Counted from the stretch's first letter, positions 36,443 to 45,754 are shown. The stretch is DNA of 64,000 bases from Weissella koreensis KACC 15510 (GCF_000219805.1 NC_015759.1:1054001-1118000); one strand, 5' to 3'. The notes: generated by a model not told the origin, from the letters alone. Numbers and translations: made by a program.

Positions 36443-37536
36443 AAAAATTAATTACATTCACCCTGGTAATTTTAGGTGCAGTAGGTGTGTTGTTTTTGGT
36501 GAATTATGGATGGCAAGTTTCCGATCAAAGGGAACAGTCAGTAAATGCTAATAAAAAACAACAAGTACTGACTATTTTTAATTGGGGAGATTATATTGAT
36601 CCAGTATTGATTAAAAAATTTGAAAAAGAAACAGGATATAAAATTGATTATGAAACATTTGACTCAAATGAAGCCATGTTTACTAAAATCAAGCAAGGTG
36701 GTACTCATTATGATTTAGCCATTCCATCAGATTATATGATTCAAAAGATGAAGGCTGCTAATTTATTAGAACCGTTGGATCATCAAAAATTAACGGGCTT
36801 AAATAATTATAATTCAGCACTAATGAATCAGGAATTTGATCCTCATAATAAGTATTCATTACCGTATTTTTGGGGAACCTTAGGTGTCGTTTATAATGAT
36901 AAGTATGTTGATCCAATGGAAATCCAGAATTGGGATGATTTGTGGAACGATAAGTGGAAAAATTCAATTATGCTATATGATTCAGCACGTGATGTAATGG
37001 CAGTTGGTTTAGCATCTAATAACAATGATATTAATACTAAGGATAATGGTGAATTAATGGCTGCTAAGGGCCGTTTAGATGCTTTGATGCCAAATGTTAA
37101 AGCTATTGTTGGTGATGAAATTAAGATGTATATGGTTCAAGATGAAGCAAAAATTGCTTTAGACTTTTCAGGAGATGCCCAGCAAATGATGTCTGAAAAT
37201 TATCATTTACATTATTTGATTCCAAATGGTCGAGGAAATGTATGGTTTGATAACATGGTGATCCCAAAAACCGTTCAAAATAAGGAGGGGGCTTATGCTT
37301 TTATGAACTTTATGTCGGAGCCAGAAAATGCAGCTAAAAATGCTGAATATAATGGCTATGCTACACCTAATGCTAAGGCTAAGAAATTATTGCCAGCTAA
37401 GATTAGAGATAACGAGGCATTTTATCCGACTTCAAAAACGTTAAAGCAGTTAACGACATATCGAGATTTAGGTCTCGACTGGACTGAAAAATATAATGAC
37501 TTATTTCTCGAATTTAAAATGAGTACAAATCGTTAA
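36439..37536 (+). CDS. potD: Spermidine/putrescine-binding protein PotD
   Basis: A 365-residue extracellular solute-binding protein. TIFNWGDYIDPVLIKKFEKETG near residue 48, YDLAIPSDYMIQKM, and WDDLWNDKWKNSIMLYDS follow the PotD/PotF pattern, including aromatic and acidic residues for the polyamine. The N-terminus has a hydrophobic helix (about 4-24) but no cysteine, so a lipobox is absent. The protein is probably held by an uncleaved anchor or released, not lipid-anchored. Its ATG overlaps the potC stop. Confidence 0.95.
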   Translation: MKKLITFTLVILGAVGVLFLVNYGWQVSDQREQSVNANKKQQVLTIFNWGDYIDPVLIKKFEKETGYKIDYETFDSNEAMFTKIKQGGTHYDLAIPSDYMIQKMKAANLLEPLDHQKLTGLNNYNSALMNQEFDPHNKYSLPYFWGTLGVVYNDKYVDPMEIQNWDDLWNDKWKNSIMLYDSARDVMAVGLASNNNDINTKDNGELMAAKGRLDALMPNVKAIVGDEIKMYMVQDEAKIALDFSGDAQQMMSENYHLHYLIPNGRGNVWFDNMVIPKTVQNKEGAYAFMNFMSEPENAAKNAEYNGYATPNAKAKKLLPAKIRDNEAFYPTSKTLKQLTTYRDLGLDWTEKYNDLFLEFKMSTNR

Positions 37537-37560
37537 AACCAATCAAAGGCGGCTGATGAA

Positions 37561-37652
37561 ATGAAAAAAAAAAAATAATTTTTGGTCTTGAAATGATATT
37601 TTTAATATTATTTATAGTAGCTGTTATTTTGGGGATCATAGCTGGCAAATAA
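37561..37652 (+). pseudogene. Candidate 30-residue membrane microprotein interrupted at a poly(A) tract
   Basis: AAAGGCGG precedes ATG at 37561, which is followed by 12 A and then TAA, giving only MKKKK. If one extra A is read or inserted, the frame continues through IIFGLEMIFLILFIVAVILG then IIAGK to TAA at 37652: a lysine-rich start and one hydrophobic helix, typical of a small membrane protein. This could be transcriptional slippage, phase variation, a decayed gene or a sequencing error in the homopolymer. Nothing else fills the potD to cyclophilin gap. Confidence 0.45.
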
Positions 37653-37713
37653 TATTTAGGTAGCTTTAAGATTATTTGCATATGATAAATTAAATAATAT
37701 TTGGAGAGTGAAA

Positions 37714-38559
37714 ATGAAAAAGTCAAATAAAATGACGACGATTTTAGGAATTGTGATTGTAATTTTGTTGGCTTTGCTGATCATGGCGGGGTTAATGGTA
37801 GGTAATAAGCAAAAAAACACTGATCAAACGAAACAAGAAAGTTCAGTTGAAACTACTAAACGGCCTAGTGAAAGTAAGGCTAAATTAAACAAAGAGGTTT
37901 TGCCACAATTAACTACGACGGTATCAGACAATGAATCATTAGTGGCTTTACATACAACACAAGGTGATATTAAGATTAAATTATTCAATAAGTATGCACC
38001 ATTAGCAGTTGAAAATTTTTTAACTCATGCGCAAGAAAATTATTATAATAATACGACTTTTCATCGTGTGATTAAAGATTTTATGATTCAAGGTGGTGAT
38101 CCTAAATCAGCTGAGGACGCTAAGGCTGCTGATTTAGGTCGTGGTGGTAAATCGATTTGGGCGGAAGGTGCTCATAAGGATAGTAAGATTGATTCTGGTA
38201 ATGGATTCAAAAACGAAATTACAAATAATTTGTATAATATTCGAGGGTCATTGGCAATGGCTAATGCCGGAGCTGATACCAATGGATCACAATTTTTTAT
38301 CAATCAAGGAAATAAAGATGTGACCAAGCAAATAAGTGCAAAAAAATATCCTGATAAAATTATTAAAGCTTATCAAAATGGTGGAAATCCTAGTTTAGAT
38401 GGGAATTACACTGTTTTTGGACAAGTTGTTGAAGGCTTAGACGTCGTCGATAAAATTGCCTCATCAGCTGTTAAGACAGATGATAATGGAGAAAATTCTA
38501 AGCCCGAAAATCCGGTTAAAATTGAATCGATTGAAGTGCTTCAAACAGCTACGAAATAG
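37714..38559 (+). CDS. Membrane-anchored cyclophilin-type peptidyl-prolyl isomerase
   Basis: A 281-residue protein: a short basic N-terminus, one membrane helix (about 9-32) without lipobox cysteine, a Ser/Lys/Thr-rich linker, and a cyclophilin domain from about residue 75. Cyclophilin markers are FHRVIKDFMIQGGDP (catalytic arginine), GSLAMANAGADTNGSQFFIN, and the end NYTVFGQVVEGLDVVDKIAS. It likely helps extracytoplasmic protein folding. GGAG at 37703-37706 fits ATG 37714 rather than the GTG at 37708. Confidence 0.93.
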   Translation: MKKSNKMTTILGIVIVILLALLIMAGLMVGNKQKNTDQTKQESSVETTKRPSESKAKLNKEVLPQLTTTVSDNESLVALHTTQGDIKIKLFNKYAPLAVENFLTHAQENYYNNTTFHRVIKDFMIQGGDPKSAEDAKAADLGRGGKSIWAEGAHKDSKIDSGNGFKNEITNNLYNIRGSLAMANAGADTNGSQFFINQGNKDVTKQISAKKYPDKIIKAYQNGGNPSLDGNYTVFGQVVEGLDVVDKIASSAVKTDDNGENSKPENPVKIESIEVLQTATK

Positions 38560-38589
38560 TAAATTTAAAGTATAGATGCTGTAACATAA

Positions 38590-38623
38590 AAAAGATCGGG
38601 GAATAAGTCCTCGATCTTTTTTT
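38590..38623. terminator. Bidirectional terminator between cyclophilin and UspA genes
   Basis: AAAGATCGGGGA pairs with TCCTCGATCTTT around ATAAG, flanked by A-run and T-run, so it can stop transcription from both convergent genes. Confidence 0.9.
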
Positions 38624-38643
38624 GTTACAAAATTTATCAGTAA

Positions 38644-39093
38644 TTAACCTTGAACAATCATAACATCAGTCTTAGCATTTTGAACAACGAATGATGCAAC
38701 GGATCCAACAATTAGACGCTCAATTTTGCTTAAACCAGACTTTCCAATAATAGTCAGATCATTATTATGATCGGCAGGGAATTCTGTAGCAATTACCTTT
38801 TTAGGTGAACCAAATCGCATATGCAATGACACATCGAGGTCAGGGAATTTTTCGATAATTAAGTTCTGATAAGCTTCAAGTTTGTCTTGTGAATCTTGAA
38901 CCAAGTGGTAAACAACATCACCAGTTACAGACATCCCAGCGACTCCAGACAATGAGTTGGTATCAATTACGTATAACAAATCAAGGTGAGCGTGGTCTCG
39001 ATTTGCTACAGCCGCAGCCTTTAACGCTACAGAATTGGAAATATCTGAGCCATCCAATGGGGCCAAAATTTTGTCATAAGTTCCATTTTTCAT
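38644..39093 (-). CDS. Universal stress protein UspA family
   Basis: A 149-residue UspA-fold protein. It begins YDKILAPLDGSDISN and carries the ATP-binding pattern G-2x-G-9x-G-S in GKSGLSKIERLIVGSVA, so it is of the nucleotide-binding kind. Role is general stress tolerance. The start is ATG at 39093, nine bases after AGAGAGGG; an ATG at 39102 touches that site. It is convergent with the cyclophilin gene and divergent from the MFS gene. Confidence 0.93.
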   Translation of the reverse strand: MKNGTYDKILAPLDGSDISNSVALKAAAVANRDHAHLDLLYVIDTNSLSGVAGMSVTGDVVYHLVQDSQDKLEAYQNLIIEKFPDLDVSLHMRFGSPKKVIATEFPADHNNDLTIIGKSGLSKIERLIVGSVASFVVQNAKTDVMIVQG

Positions 39094-39259
39094 AATATAC
39101 ATCCCTCTCTAATTCATATCATATTTATATTATACCCTAAATTATCTGATATGTAAGGGTTTACAGTTATAAAAAGTTGAACCTATTCAGTAGGAAGGTG
39201 TTAAACTAAGTGAGGCAATTATTCATTCGTTTTGAAAAAATTAAAAGGAAGTAAAACAT

Positions 39260-40690
39260 ATGGAAGAGAATACACAATTATCACCACGAAGGGTTAATTT
39301 AATCTTGGTCGCATTAGGTATGTTTACCTTTATGTCCACTTTGGATGCATCAATTGTTAATATTGCATTGCCCGTGATGGCAAATGATTTATCTATCCCG
39401 ATGAATCAGGCTACTTGGTCGGTTTCAATATATTTAATTACCATATCAGGACTTTTAACCTTGTTTGGTAATTTAGGGGATCAACTTGGTAAAATTCGCG
39501 TCTTTAAGTGGGGGACTTATATTTTTACATTAGGTTCGCTCTTAGCGGGAATTAATTTAGGATTAGGCTTTTTGTTATTGGCCCGAGTGGTTCAAGCAGT
39601 GGGAGCTTCTATGACAATGAGCAACTCTTTTGGGATCTCAACATCGGTCGCACCAGCTAACATGCGGGCACGAGCGATGGCAACCATTGCTATGTTTGTA
39701 TCATTAGGATCAATCGCAGGACCAGCTGTGGGAGGCTTGATTTTATCAATTTTGAAGTGGCCTTTTATTTTTTGGATTAATGTACCATTAGGTTTAATCA
39801 CAATTGTTTTAGGTGAATTTATTTTTCCAAAAACTAATCGGACCAAAGAGCCTTTAACGATTGATTGGATTGGGACAATTATTTTTTTCATGATGATCGC
39901 AATTTTCTTTGGTGGAATTAATGTGGCACAAGAGCAAGGATTCACAGCAATATTACCGATTGTTAGTTATATTTTGAGTATAATTTTGTTGATTTCATTT
40001 ATTAAATGGGAACAACGAACTTCAAAACCATTAATTGATCTATCAATTTTTAAAGAAAAAATGTTTACTCTGTCAGTCATTACATCGTTTTTGGTCTTTG
40101 CTTCAGGTTTCTTTATTAATGTACTTTTGCCCTTTTACTTGGAAAACTTGCGGCAAATTAAGCCAGGCGTAGCAGGAATGTATATGATGTCATATCCTTT
40201 AGCTATGCTAATTGGGACACCCATTGCAGGGGTGATTGCCGATCGATTTGATCGTGAATATGTTACATTCTTTGCTTTAACGGGGATTACCTTAGGGATG
40301 TCAGGTTGGTTGTTTATGACTGATCAAAGCCCACTTTATTTTGTGGCGATGTTAAGTGCTTGGACTGGATTCTCAACATCCTTCTTTAATTCTCCTAATA
40401 ACGCAATTACGATGTCAAATGCACCTAAATCACAATTAGGAGTTGCGGGAGCCATTAATGCTTTGGCTCGTAATGTGGGAATGATTTCTGGAACCACAAT
40501 TGTAACAACAACACTTTACATCTCAATGTCTAAGCAAATGGGACATCAAGTCACCACGTATCCAGTGGGCCATCCGACAGTCTTCGTGAATGGATTACAT
40601 TTCGCGATGTTCTTTGGAATGTTTTTAGTATTAATTGCTTGGTCTTTGACAGGTTACCGTTTGATTTTAAGATTGCACAATAAGAATTAG
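39260..40690 (+). CDS. MFS drug exporter, DHA2 family (14 helices)
   Basis: A 476-residue transporter of the EmrB/QacA type. Motif D1/C region LDASIVNIALPVMANDL lies near the first helix, the A-like motif GNLGDQLGKIRVF follows, and motif C is seen as GPAVGGLIL. The C-terminal half repeats with GVIADRFDREYVTF. Length and helix number fit the 14-TMS proton-linked exporters. Substrates are unknown. AAAAGGAAG precedes ATG. It lies directly upstream of an independent RNA gene. Confidence 0.93.
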   Translation: MEENTQLSPRRVNLILVALGMFTFMSTLDASIVNIALPVMANDLSIPMNQATWSVSIYLITISGLLTLFGNLGDQLGKIRVFKWGTYIFTLGSLLAGINLGLGFLLLARVVQAVGASMTMSNSFGISTSVAPANMRARAMATIAMFVSLGSIAGPAVGGLILSILKWPFIFWINVPLGLITIVLGEFIFPKTNRTKEPLTIDWIGTIIFFMMIAIFFGGINVAQEQGFTAILPIVSYILSIILLISFIKWEQRTSKPLIDLSIFKEKMFTLSVITSFLVFASGFFINVLLPFYLENLRQIKPGVAGMYMMSYPLAMLIGTPIAGVIADRFDREYVTFFALTGITLGMSGWLFMTDQSPLYFVAMLSAWTGFSTSFFNSPNNAITMSNAPKSQLGVAGAINALARNVGMISGTTIVTTTLYISMSKQMGHQVTTYPVGHPTVFVNGLHFAMFFGMFLVLIAWSLTGYRLILRLHNKN

Positions 40691-40692
40691 TT

Positions 40693-40701
40693 TGCTATAA
40701 T
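40693..40701 (+). promoter_or_regulatory. Extended -10 promoter of a structured RNA gene
   Basis: TGCTATAAT: TGn plus consensus TATAAT at 40696-40701, seven bases before the presumed RNA start. Confidence 0.7.
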
Positions 40702-40707
40702 ATATTT

Positions 40708-40944
40708 TATGCGATGAGTCGAGAAAGATTATTACGATAATCTTTTACAGACGGCCAACGTTAACACCCGAATGGTGGTTGGTGCAAGGGAAGTTGTGGA
40801 ACTAAACTTGCTGCACAGACTACAACTTAGCAATAAGTTGGTGTACGTCGACAGTTAGGTAAAACTAACTCCTGAGTTGATGCAGGTCTTACATCAACAA
40901 CGCCAAACATGAAACCCCGTAACTTCGAGTTGCGGGGTTTTTGT
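40708..40944 (+). ncRNA. Structured non-coding RNA candidate, class not recognised
   Basis: About 236 nt between the MFS stop and the next promoter, with no plausible ORF. It has its own promoter (40693-40701) and a strong terminator (AAACCCCGTAAC with GTTGCGGGGTTT around TTCGA, 40912-40944). Internal helices: AAAGATTAT/ATAATCTTT with TACG loop (40724-40745), AACACC/GGTG region (40763-40780), AAGTTGT/ACAACTT (40791-40828), AGTTAG/CTAACT (40853-40870) and GTTGATG/CATCAAC (40876-40898). It is not tmRNA, 4.5S RNA or a typical RNase P RNA. A rod-like 6S fold was not evident. It could be a regulatory sRNA or a lineage-specific housekeeping RNA. Confidence 0.65.
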
Positions 40945-41050
40945 TAGGCTTTTTTATTATGATATATTATAAAATAGCATAGGAATAATGGCATAGGACT
41001 ATTCTTTTGGTATAATGAAAGACAATAAGGAAGAAAAAGAGGATTTATGC

Positions 41051-41410
41051 ATGGGACTAAAGCGTTTTTCATTTTTACAGCGAGTGATAATTAATATGAT
41101 TATTCTGTTAGCTTTAGCAGGATTATTTCAGCAAGGCCTCTATGTACAAAGCTTGTGGAGTGCTTTCATGGCTGCCGTAATTTTGGGTGTTTTAAATGTC
41201 TTTGTGCGTCCAGTCTTGCAAATTTTAAGTTTACCATTGACCTTTTTTACGTTTGGTTTATTTTCATTCGTGGTTAATGCGTTTGTTTTATGGATGACTA
41301 GTTGGTTTGTCGGACCTGGTTTTCAATTTACTAGTTTTGGATGGACCTTCTTTATTTCTTTGATTATGTCGCTAGTTAATGCGATTTTATCAGATTTTTT
41401 TAGTCGCTAA
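41051..41410 (+). CDS. Phage holin superfamily IV-type membrane protein (YvlD-like)
   Basis: A 119-residue protein with four hydrophobic helices. The family core VLNVFVRPVLQILSLPLTFFTFGLFSFVVNAFVLW is easily seen from about residue 42. Despite the family name, chromosomal YvlD-like members are not phage genes; they sit with envelope-stress or phage-shock genes. The start is 41051, with AGAGGA seven bases upstream. An ATG at 41015 lies inside the -10 box TGGTATAAT (41008-41016). hprK follows 14 bases later and is probably co-transcribed. Confidence 0.88.
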   Translation: MGLKRFSFLQRVIINMIILLALAGLFQQGLYVQSLWSAFMAAVILGVLNVFVRPVLQILSLPLTFFTFGLFSFVVNAFVLWMTSWFVGPGFQFTSFGWTFFISLIMSLVNAILSDFFSR

Positions 41411-41424
41411 AATTAGGAGCTATT

Positions 41425-42357
41425 ATGGCAAAAACAATTCAAGTGAAAGATCTATTAGCAAATACCCGTTTAGAGGTTGTGCAAGGTGAAGAGTGGTTGA
41501 ATCGTAAAATTGTAACCGCCGATATTTCACGACCTGGTCTGGAGATGACAGGCTATTTTGATTATTATGCACCAGAGCGTGTACAGTTGATGGGGATTAC
41601 GGAAACCTCATTTGCTGAACGAATGAATCATGATGAATTATTAATGATTGCGCGTAAAATGATGGGCGAAAAAACTCCAGTATTTGTGATTTCAACAGGT
41701 CGCAAATTACCAGCTGAGTTCTTAAAAGCTGCCAATGAATCTGAAATTCCGGTCTTGGCGACTGAATTAACATCGTCTCAAATTTTAGCAAATATGACAT
41801 ACTATTTATCTGGGGAGTTAGCAGAACGTCAATCAATGCATGGTGTTTTGGTGGATCTTTATGGATTAGGAATTTTAATTACCGGTGATTCTGGTGTTGG
41901 AAAATCAGAAACAGCTTTGGAATTGGTTCAACGTGGACACCGATTAATTGCGGATGATCGAGTTGATATTTATCAACGTGATGAAAAGCATTTAGTTGGT
42001 GAAGCGCCAGCTATTTTAAGAAATTTAATGGAGTTACGAGGCGTCGGTATTATTGACGTATTGAACTTATTTGGTGCAGGGGCTGTTCGTGATCATTCTA
42101 ATATTTCATTTAATCTTCACCTTGCTAAGTGGGATAAAGATACAAAATTTGACCGTTTAGGAAATGGTGAAGATCATATTTCAATCCAAGGTGTAAGTTT
42201 GCCAAGAATGGTTTTGCCAGTTCAAACTGGAAGAAATCTAGCTGTTTTGATTGAAACTGCAGCCAAAAACTTTCGAGCTAAGAAGATGGGATTTGATGCA
42301 ACTGAAACGTTTAATCAAAATTTGAATAAATTAATCGAAGAAAATTCAAAAGATTAA
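41425..42357 (+). CDS. hprK: HPr kinase/phosphorylase
   Basis: A 310-residue bifunctional sensor enzyme that phosphorylates HPr at Ser46 and also removes that phosphate, controlling carbon catabolite repression. The Walker A motif GDSGVGKS is at 154-161 and the HPrK signature ELRGVGIIDVLNLFG near 208. Its target HPr is encoded at 45944-46207. AGGAGC precedes ATG, and gpsA and galU follow. Confidence 0.97.
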   Translation: MAKTIQVKDLLANTRLEVVQGEEWLNRKIVTADISRPGLEMTGYFDYYAPERVQLMGITETSFAERMNHDELLMIARKMMGEKTPVFVISTGRKLPAEFLKAANESEIPVLATELTSSQILANMTYYLSGELAERQSMHGVLVDLYGLGILITGDSGVGKSETALELVQRGHRLIADDRVDIYQRDEKHLVGEAPAILRNLMELRGVGIIDVLNLFGAGAVRDHSNISFNLHLAKWDKDTKFDRLGNGEDHISIQGVSLPRMVLPVQTGRNLAVLIETAAKNFRAKKMGFDATETFNQNLNKLIEENSKD

Positions 42358-42369
42358 CAAAATCATTAT

Positions 42370-42383
42370 TGAAAGCGCTTAAA
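42370..42383 (+). promoter_or_regulatory. Possible cre site upstream of gpsA
   Basis: TGAAAGCGCTTAAA (42370-42383) matches the TGNAANCG core with a symmetric AAGCGCTT centre but ends AA instead of CA. A weak TATGAT at 42408 could be the -10. Confidence 0.5.
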
Positions 42384-42457
42384 TATAGATTTTAAAAGAT
42401 GATAAAATATGATAACCTATAAGAGTGATTTAATTAAAACCATTGGGGAGAAATGAC

Positions 42458-43477
42458 ATGGATCAAATAAAGGTGGCAGTATTAGGGGCTGGTTCATGGG
42501 GAACGGCTTTAGCTAATGTTGTGGCAGAAAATGGACATGCAGTCAAAATTTGGGGCCATCGTGCGGTCACAGTTGACGAAATTAATATACAACATACAAA
42601 TAAAGAATATTTAGGAGACCGTGTTTTACAAGCGAGCATTAGTGCGACGACTGATTTGTTAACTGCGGTTGATGGGGCAGAGATTATTTTGAGTGTTGTT
42701 CCTACTAAGGCGACCCGTGAAGTGGCTAACTTGTTGAATCAAGCACTGGAACAATTACAGCAAAAATCGATTGTGGTGGCCGCAACCAAGGGGCTGGAAC
42801 CATCAACATATAAGTTTGCGAGTCAAATGATTACCGAAGAAATTGAGGCTAAATATTTGGCAGGTATCGCAGTTATCGCAGGCCCTTCACACGCTGAGGG
42901 TGTTATTAAACATGATCCGACAACTGTTACAGCGGTTAGCGAAGATTTGTCCGTGGCAGAACGAGTTCAACGTGTGATGAGTAATTCAACATTTCGGGTT
43001 TATACCAATGATGATATTGTTGGGGCCGAGTTGGGTGGCGCTTTGAAAAACGTAATTGCCATTGCGGCAGGAGCTTTGCAAAGTTTAAATTATGATGCCA
43101 ATGCGAAAGCGGCCTTGTTTACTCGAGGATTAAATGAAATGGCACAGCTAGGAAAAGCTTATGGCGCTAGTCCAATGACCTTTATGGGCTTAGCAGGAGT
43201 TGGTGATTTATTTGCTACTGCTACATCTACACATTCACGTAATTTTCGTGCGGGAATGCAATTAGGTGAGGGACTAAGTAAAGAAGAAGTGATTGAACAT
43301 ATGGGAATGGTGATTGAAGGAATTTCAACAACTAAGGTGGTGCATGATTTAGCACAAACTAAGCAAGTTGAAATGCCAATATCAGAAGCAGTCTATCAGG
43401 TTATTTATGAAGATCGCGACCCCAAAATTGTAATTAGAGAATTAATGGATCGTCCATTGCACCACGAAGGGAAGTAA
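42458..43477 (+). CDS. gpsA: NAD(P)H-dependent glycerol-3-phosphate dehydrogenase
   Basis: A 339-residue enzyme making sn-glycerol-3-phosphate from dihydroxyacetone phosphate for phospholipid synthesis. The Rossmann motif VLGAGSWGTALANV opens the protein. AATKGLE, IAGPSHAEGV and the catalytic-lysine segment LGGALKNVIAIAAG are present, as is GLAGVGDLFATATSTHSRN. GGGGAG at 42445-42450 places the start at 42458. It is followed seven bases later by galU. Confidence 0.97.
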   Translation: MDQIKVAVLGAGSWGTALANVVAENGHAVKIWGHRAVTVDEINIQHTNKEYLGDRVLQASISATTDLLTAVDGAEIILSVVPTKATREVANLLNQALEQLQQKSIVVAATKGLEPSTYKFASQMITEEIEAKYLAGIAVIAGPSHAEGVIKHDPTTVTAVSEDLSVAERVQRVMSNSTFRVYTNDDIVGAELGGALKNVIAIAAGALQSLNYDANAKAALFTRGLNEMAQLGKAYGASPMTFMGLAGVGDLFATATSTHSRNFRAGMQLGEGLSKEEVIEHMGMVIEGISTTKVVHDLAQTKQVEMPISEAVYQVIYEDRDPKIVIRELMDRPLHHEGK

Positions 43478-43483
43478 AATATA

Positions 43484-44359
43484 ATGAAACCAGTACGTAA
43501 AGCAGTTATTCCAGCAGCCGGATTGGGAACACGTTTTTTGCCTGCAACAAAGGCTTTAGCAAAAGAAATGTTACCCATTGTTGACAAGCCTACAATTCAA
43601 TTTATCATCGAAGAAGCTTTGGCTTCAGGAATTGAAGATATCGTCATTGTTGATGGAAAATCAAAACGTTCAATTGAAGATCATTTTGACTCAAATCCTG
43701 AATTGGAAAACAATTTGAAAGAAAAAGGTAAGGATGAATTATTGAAGTTGGTTCAAGAAACAACTGATATTAATCTTTACTTTATCCGTCAATCACATCC
43801 ACGGGGATTAGGGGATGCAGTTTTGACAGCTAAAGCATTTATTGGTGATGAACCATTCGTTGTAATGCTTGGGGATGACTTAATGACTGATGAAAAGCCA
43901 TTAACTAAGCAATTAATTGAACGCTATGAACAAACTGGTGATTCAACCTTAGCGGTTATGAAGGTGCCACATGATCAAGTTTCTGAATATGGAGTGATTG
44001 CACCAGATACTGAAGTAACACCTGGATTGCATAAAGTTTCAACATTCGTGGAAAAGCCTAAGCCAGAAGATGCACCTTCTGATTTGGCTATTATCGGACG
44101 GTATCTATTAACACCAGAAATTTTTGAAGAACTAGAAAAGACTAAGCCAGGTAAGGGAAACGAAGTTCAGTTGACTGATGCTATTGATTCTTTGAACCAA
44201 CGTCAACATGTCTATGCTCATGAATTTAAGGGACATCGTTATGACATTGGATCAAAGATCGGTTTCTTAACAACAAATATTGAATTTGGTTTGGAACACC
44301 CACAAACAGGTGCAGCTTTGAAGCAATACATTAAAGATTTAGCTAAAACCTTAGACTAA
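43484..44359 (+). CDS. galU: UTP-glucose-1-phosphate uridylyltransferase
   Basis: A 291-residue enzyme forming UDP-glucose for teichoic acids, glycolipids and exopolysaccharide. Signatures: [25 protein letters not shown] (nucleotide binding), [25 protein letters not shown], and the end [13 protein letters not shown]. It lies directly after gpsA. A terminator follows at 44374. Confidence 0.97.
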   Translation: MKPVRKAVIPAAGLGTRFLPATKALAKEMLPIVDKPTIQFIIEEALASGIEDIVIVDGKSKRSIEDHFDSNPELENNLKEKGKDELLKLVQETTDINLYFIRQSHPRGLGDAVLTAKAFIGDEPFVVMLGDDLMTDEKPLTKQLIERYEQTGDSTLAVMKVPHDQVSEYGVIAPDTEVTPGLHKVSTFVEKPKPEDAPSDLAIIGRYLLTPEIFEELEKTKPGKGNEVQLTDAIDSLNQRQHVYAHEFKGHRYDIGSKIGFLTTNIEFGLEHPQTGAALKQYIKDLAKTLD

Positions 44360-44373
44360 ATCATTATAATTTT

Positions 44374-44412
44374 AAGAAGAGGTAAGAATAAGATATTCGG
44401 ACCTCTTTTTTA
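44374..44412 (+). terminator. Terminator of the hprK-gpsA-galU unit
   Basis: AGAGGT pairs with ACCTCT with a GAATA/TATTC inner stem, followed by T6. Confidence 0.85.
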
Positions 44413-44579
44413 ATTAATGGTAATTATTTGACAACTTCATGTTAATTTAAATTGATGTACTACACTACATCAATATAGTTGATTCGGGTATATACTGAAA
44501 TTGCATAGTAAATGCGTTATAATTTTGGAATAAACTTGATTCAAGATGTAGAAGTTATCTTTAAACAGGAGGGCATCAA

Positions 44580-45509
44580 ATGAGTGAACATTTTGCAGTA
44601 ACCGTGATTGGAGCCGGCCCCGGTGGAATGACAGCAGCAATTTATACTGCCCGTGCTAATTTAAAAACGTTGATGTTAGATCGTGGAATTTATGGTGGTC
44701 AAATGAACAATACCGCTGAAATTGAAAATTATCCAGGCTACGTGTCAATTCAAGGACCTGAATTATCTGAAAAAATGTATGCGGCTACGGAAAAATTAGG
44801 AGTTGAATATACGTTTGGCAATGTAGAACAGGTTTTGCCACAATCGGATAAAACTTTTAAAATTGTAACTGATATGGATGAATACACCACTGATTCTGTG
44901 ATTGTTGCTACCGGTTCACAATATAAAAAGTTAGGTGTTCCAGGAGAAGATACCTATAACGGTCGAGGTATTTCCTATTGTGCAGTTTGTGATGGTGCCT
45001 TTTTTAAAGGTAAAAATGTTATTGTAGTTGGTGGCGGTGATTCTGCGATTGAAGAAGCTAATTACTTAGCAAGAATTGTTGACCATGTCACCGTTATTCA
45101 TCGACGTGGTGAACTTCGTGCTCAAAAGATCCTACAAGATCGGGCTTTTTCTAATGATAAAATTGATTTTATGTGGAATACTGAAGTTGAAGAAGTGATT
45201 GGAACTGATCAAAAGGTAACAGGAGTAAAACTGATTAATAATCAAACGCAAGAACGTTCAACGTTTGAAACCGCTGGAGTCTTTATTTATGTTGGACTTT
45301 TGCCAGTAACTGAACCGTTTATGAATTTAGACATTACTGATGAAGAAAATTGGATTGTAACGAATGAACGGATGGAAACAAAACAACCTGGTATTTTTGC
45401 ACTAGGAGATGTTCGATCTAAAGAGTTAAGGCAAATTGCAACAGCCGTTGGGGATGCAGCAATTGCGGGTCAGAATGCCTATGCATATATTGAAAGTCTA
45501 AAAGATTAG
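44580..45509 (+). CDS. trxB: Thioredoxin reductase
   Basis: A 309-residue FAD/NADPH enzyme that reduces thioredoxin. FAD motif GAGPGGMTAAIYTARA near residue 11, the redox pair CAVC (C134, C137), NADPH motif VVGGGDSAIEEA near 149, and the C-terminal GIFALGDVR. AGGAGGG precedes ATG. It has a separate promoter region and is followed by a small unknown gene. Confidence 0.97.
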   Translation: MSEHFAVTVIGAGPGGMTAAIYTARANLKTLMLDRGIYGGQMNNTAEIENYPGYVSIQGPELSEKMYAATEKLGVEYTFGNVEQVLPQSDKTFKIVTDMDEYTTDSVIVATGSQYKKLGVPGEDTYNGRGISYCAVCDGAFFKGKNVIVVGGGDSAIEEANYLARIVDHVTVIHRRGELRAQKILQDRAFSNDKIDFMWNTEVEEVIGTDQKVTGVKLINNQTQERSTFETAGVFIYVGLLPVTEPFMNLDITDEENWIVTNERMETKQPGIFALGDVRSKELRQIATAVGDAAIAGQNAYAYIESLKD

Positions 45510-45559
45510 TAAAAATCAATCAGTTAATTTATTAAAAAAACATATCGAGGAATTCATAG

Positions 45560-45754
45560 ATGGATTATAATAAATTATTAGAACAATTAAGGATGGATGA
45601 AATTAAAGAATTTAAATTGGAGCCTAGTCAATTTTCGGATTTTTATGAAGTTTGGCGAAGTTATCCATATCAAAATGCTATTCGAGGAATCGCAGGCCGG
45701 AATGGTTTGATCACTTATCGCCGGGCTAATTTTTCAGAGAATAATGATAACTAA
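45560..45754 (+). CDS. Small hypothetical protein, 64 aa
   Basis: Not recognised. ATG follows CGAGGA. The product is soluble and charged, with aromatic residues in PSQFSDFYEVWRSYPYQN and an RGIAGRNGLITYRRA segment. It has no membrane helix or signal. It may be co-transcribed with trxB, 50 bases upstream. Confidence 0.65.
   Translation: MDYNKLLEQLRMDEIKEFKLEPSQFSDFYEVWRSYPYQNAIRGIAGRNGLITYRRANFSENNDN

Noticed and set aside
40708..40944. T-box or RNase P RNA
   Set aside because: The T-box GGTGG antiterminator sequence and specifier arrangement are missing, and the RNase P P4 core GAGGAAAGTCC is absent.
41051..41410. Phage holin
   Set aside because: The family name suggests it, but the gene is coupled to hprK and resembles chromosomal YvlD-type proteins.
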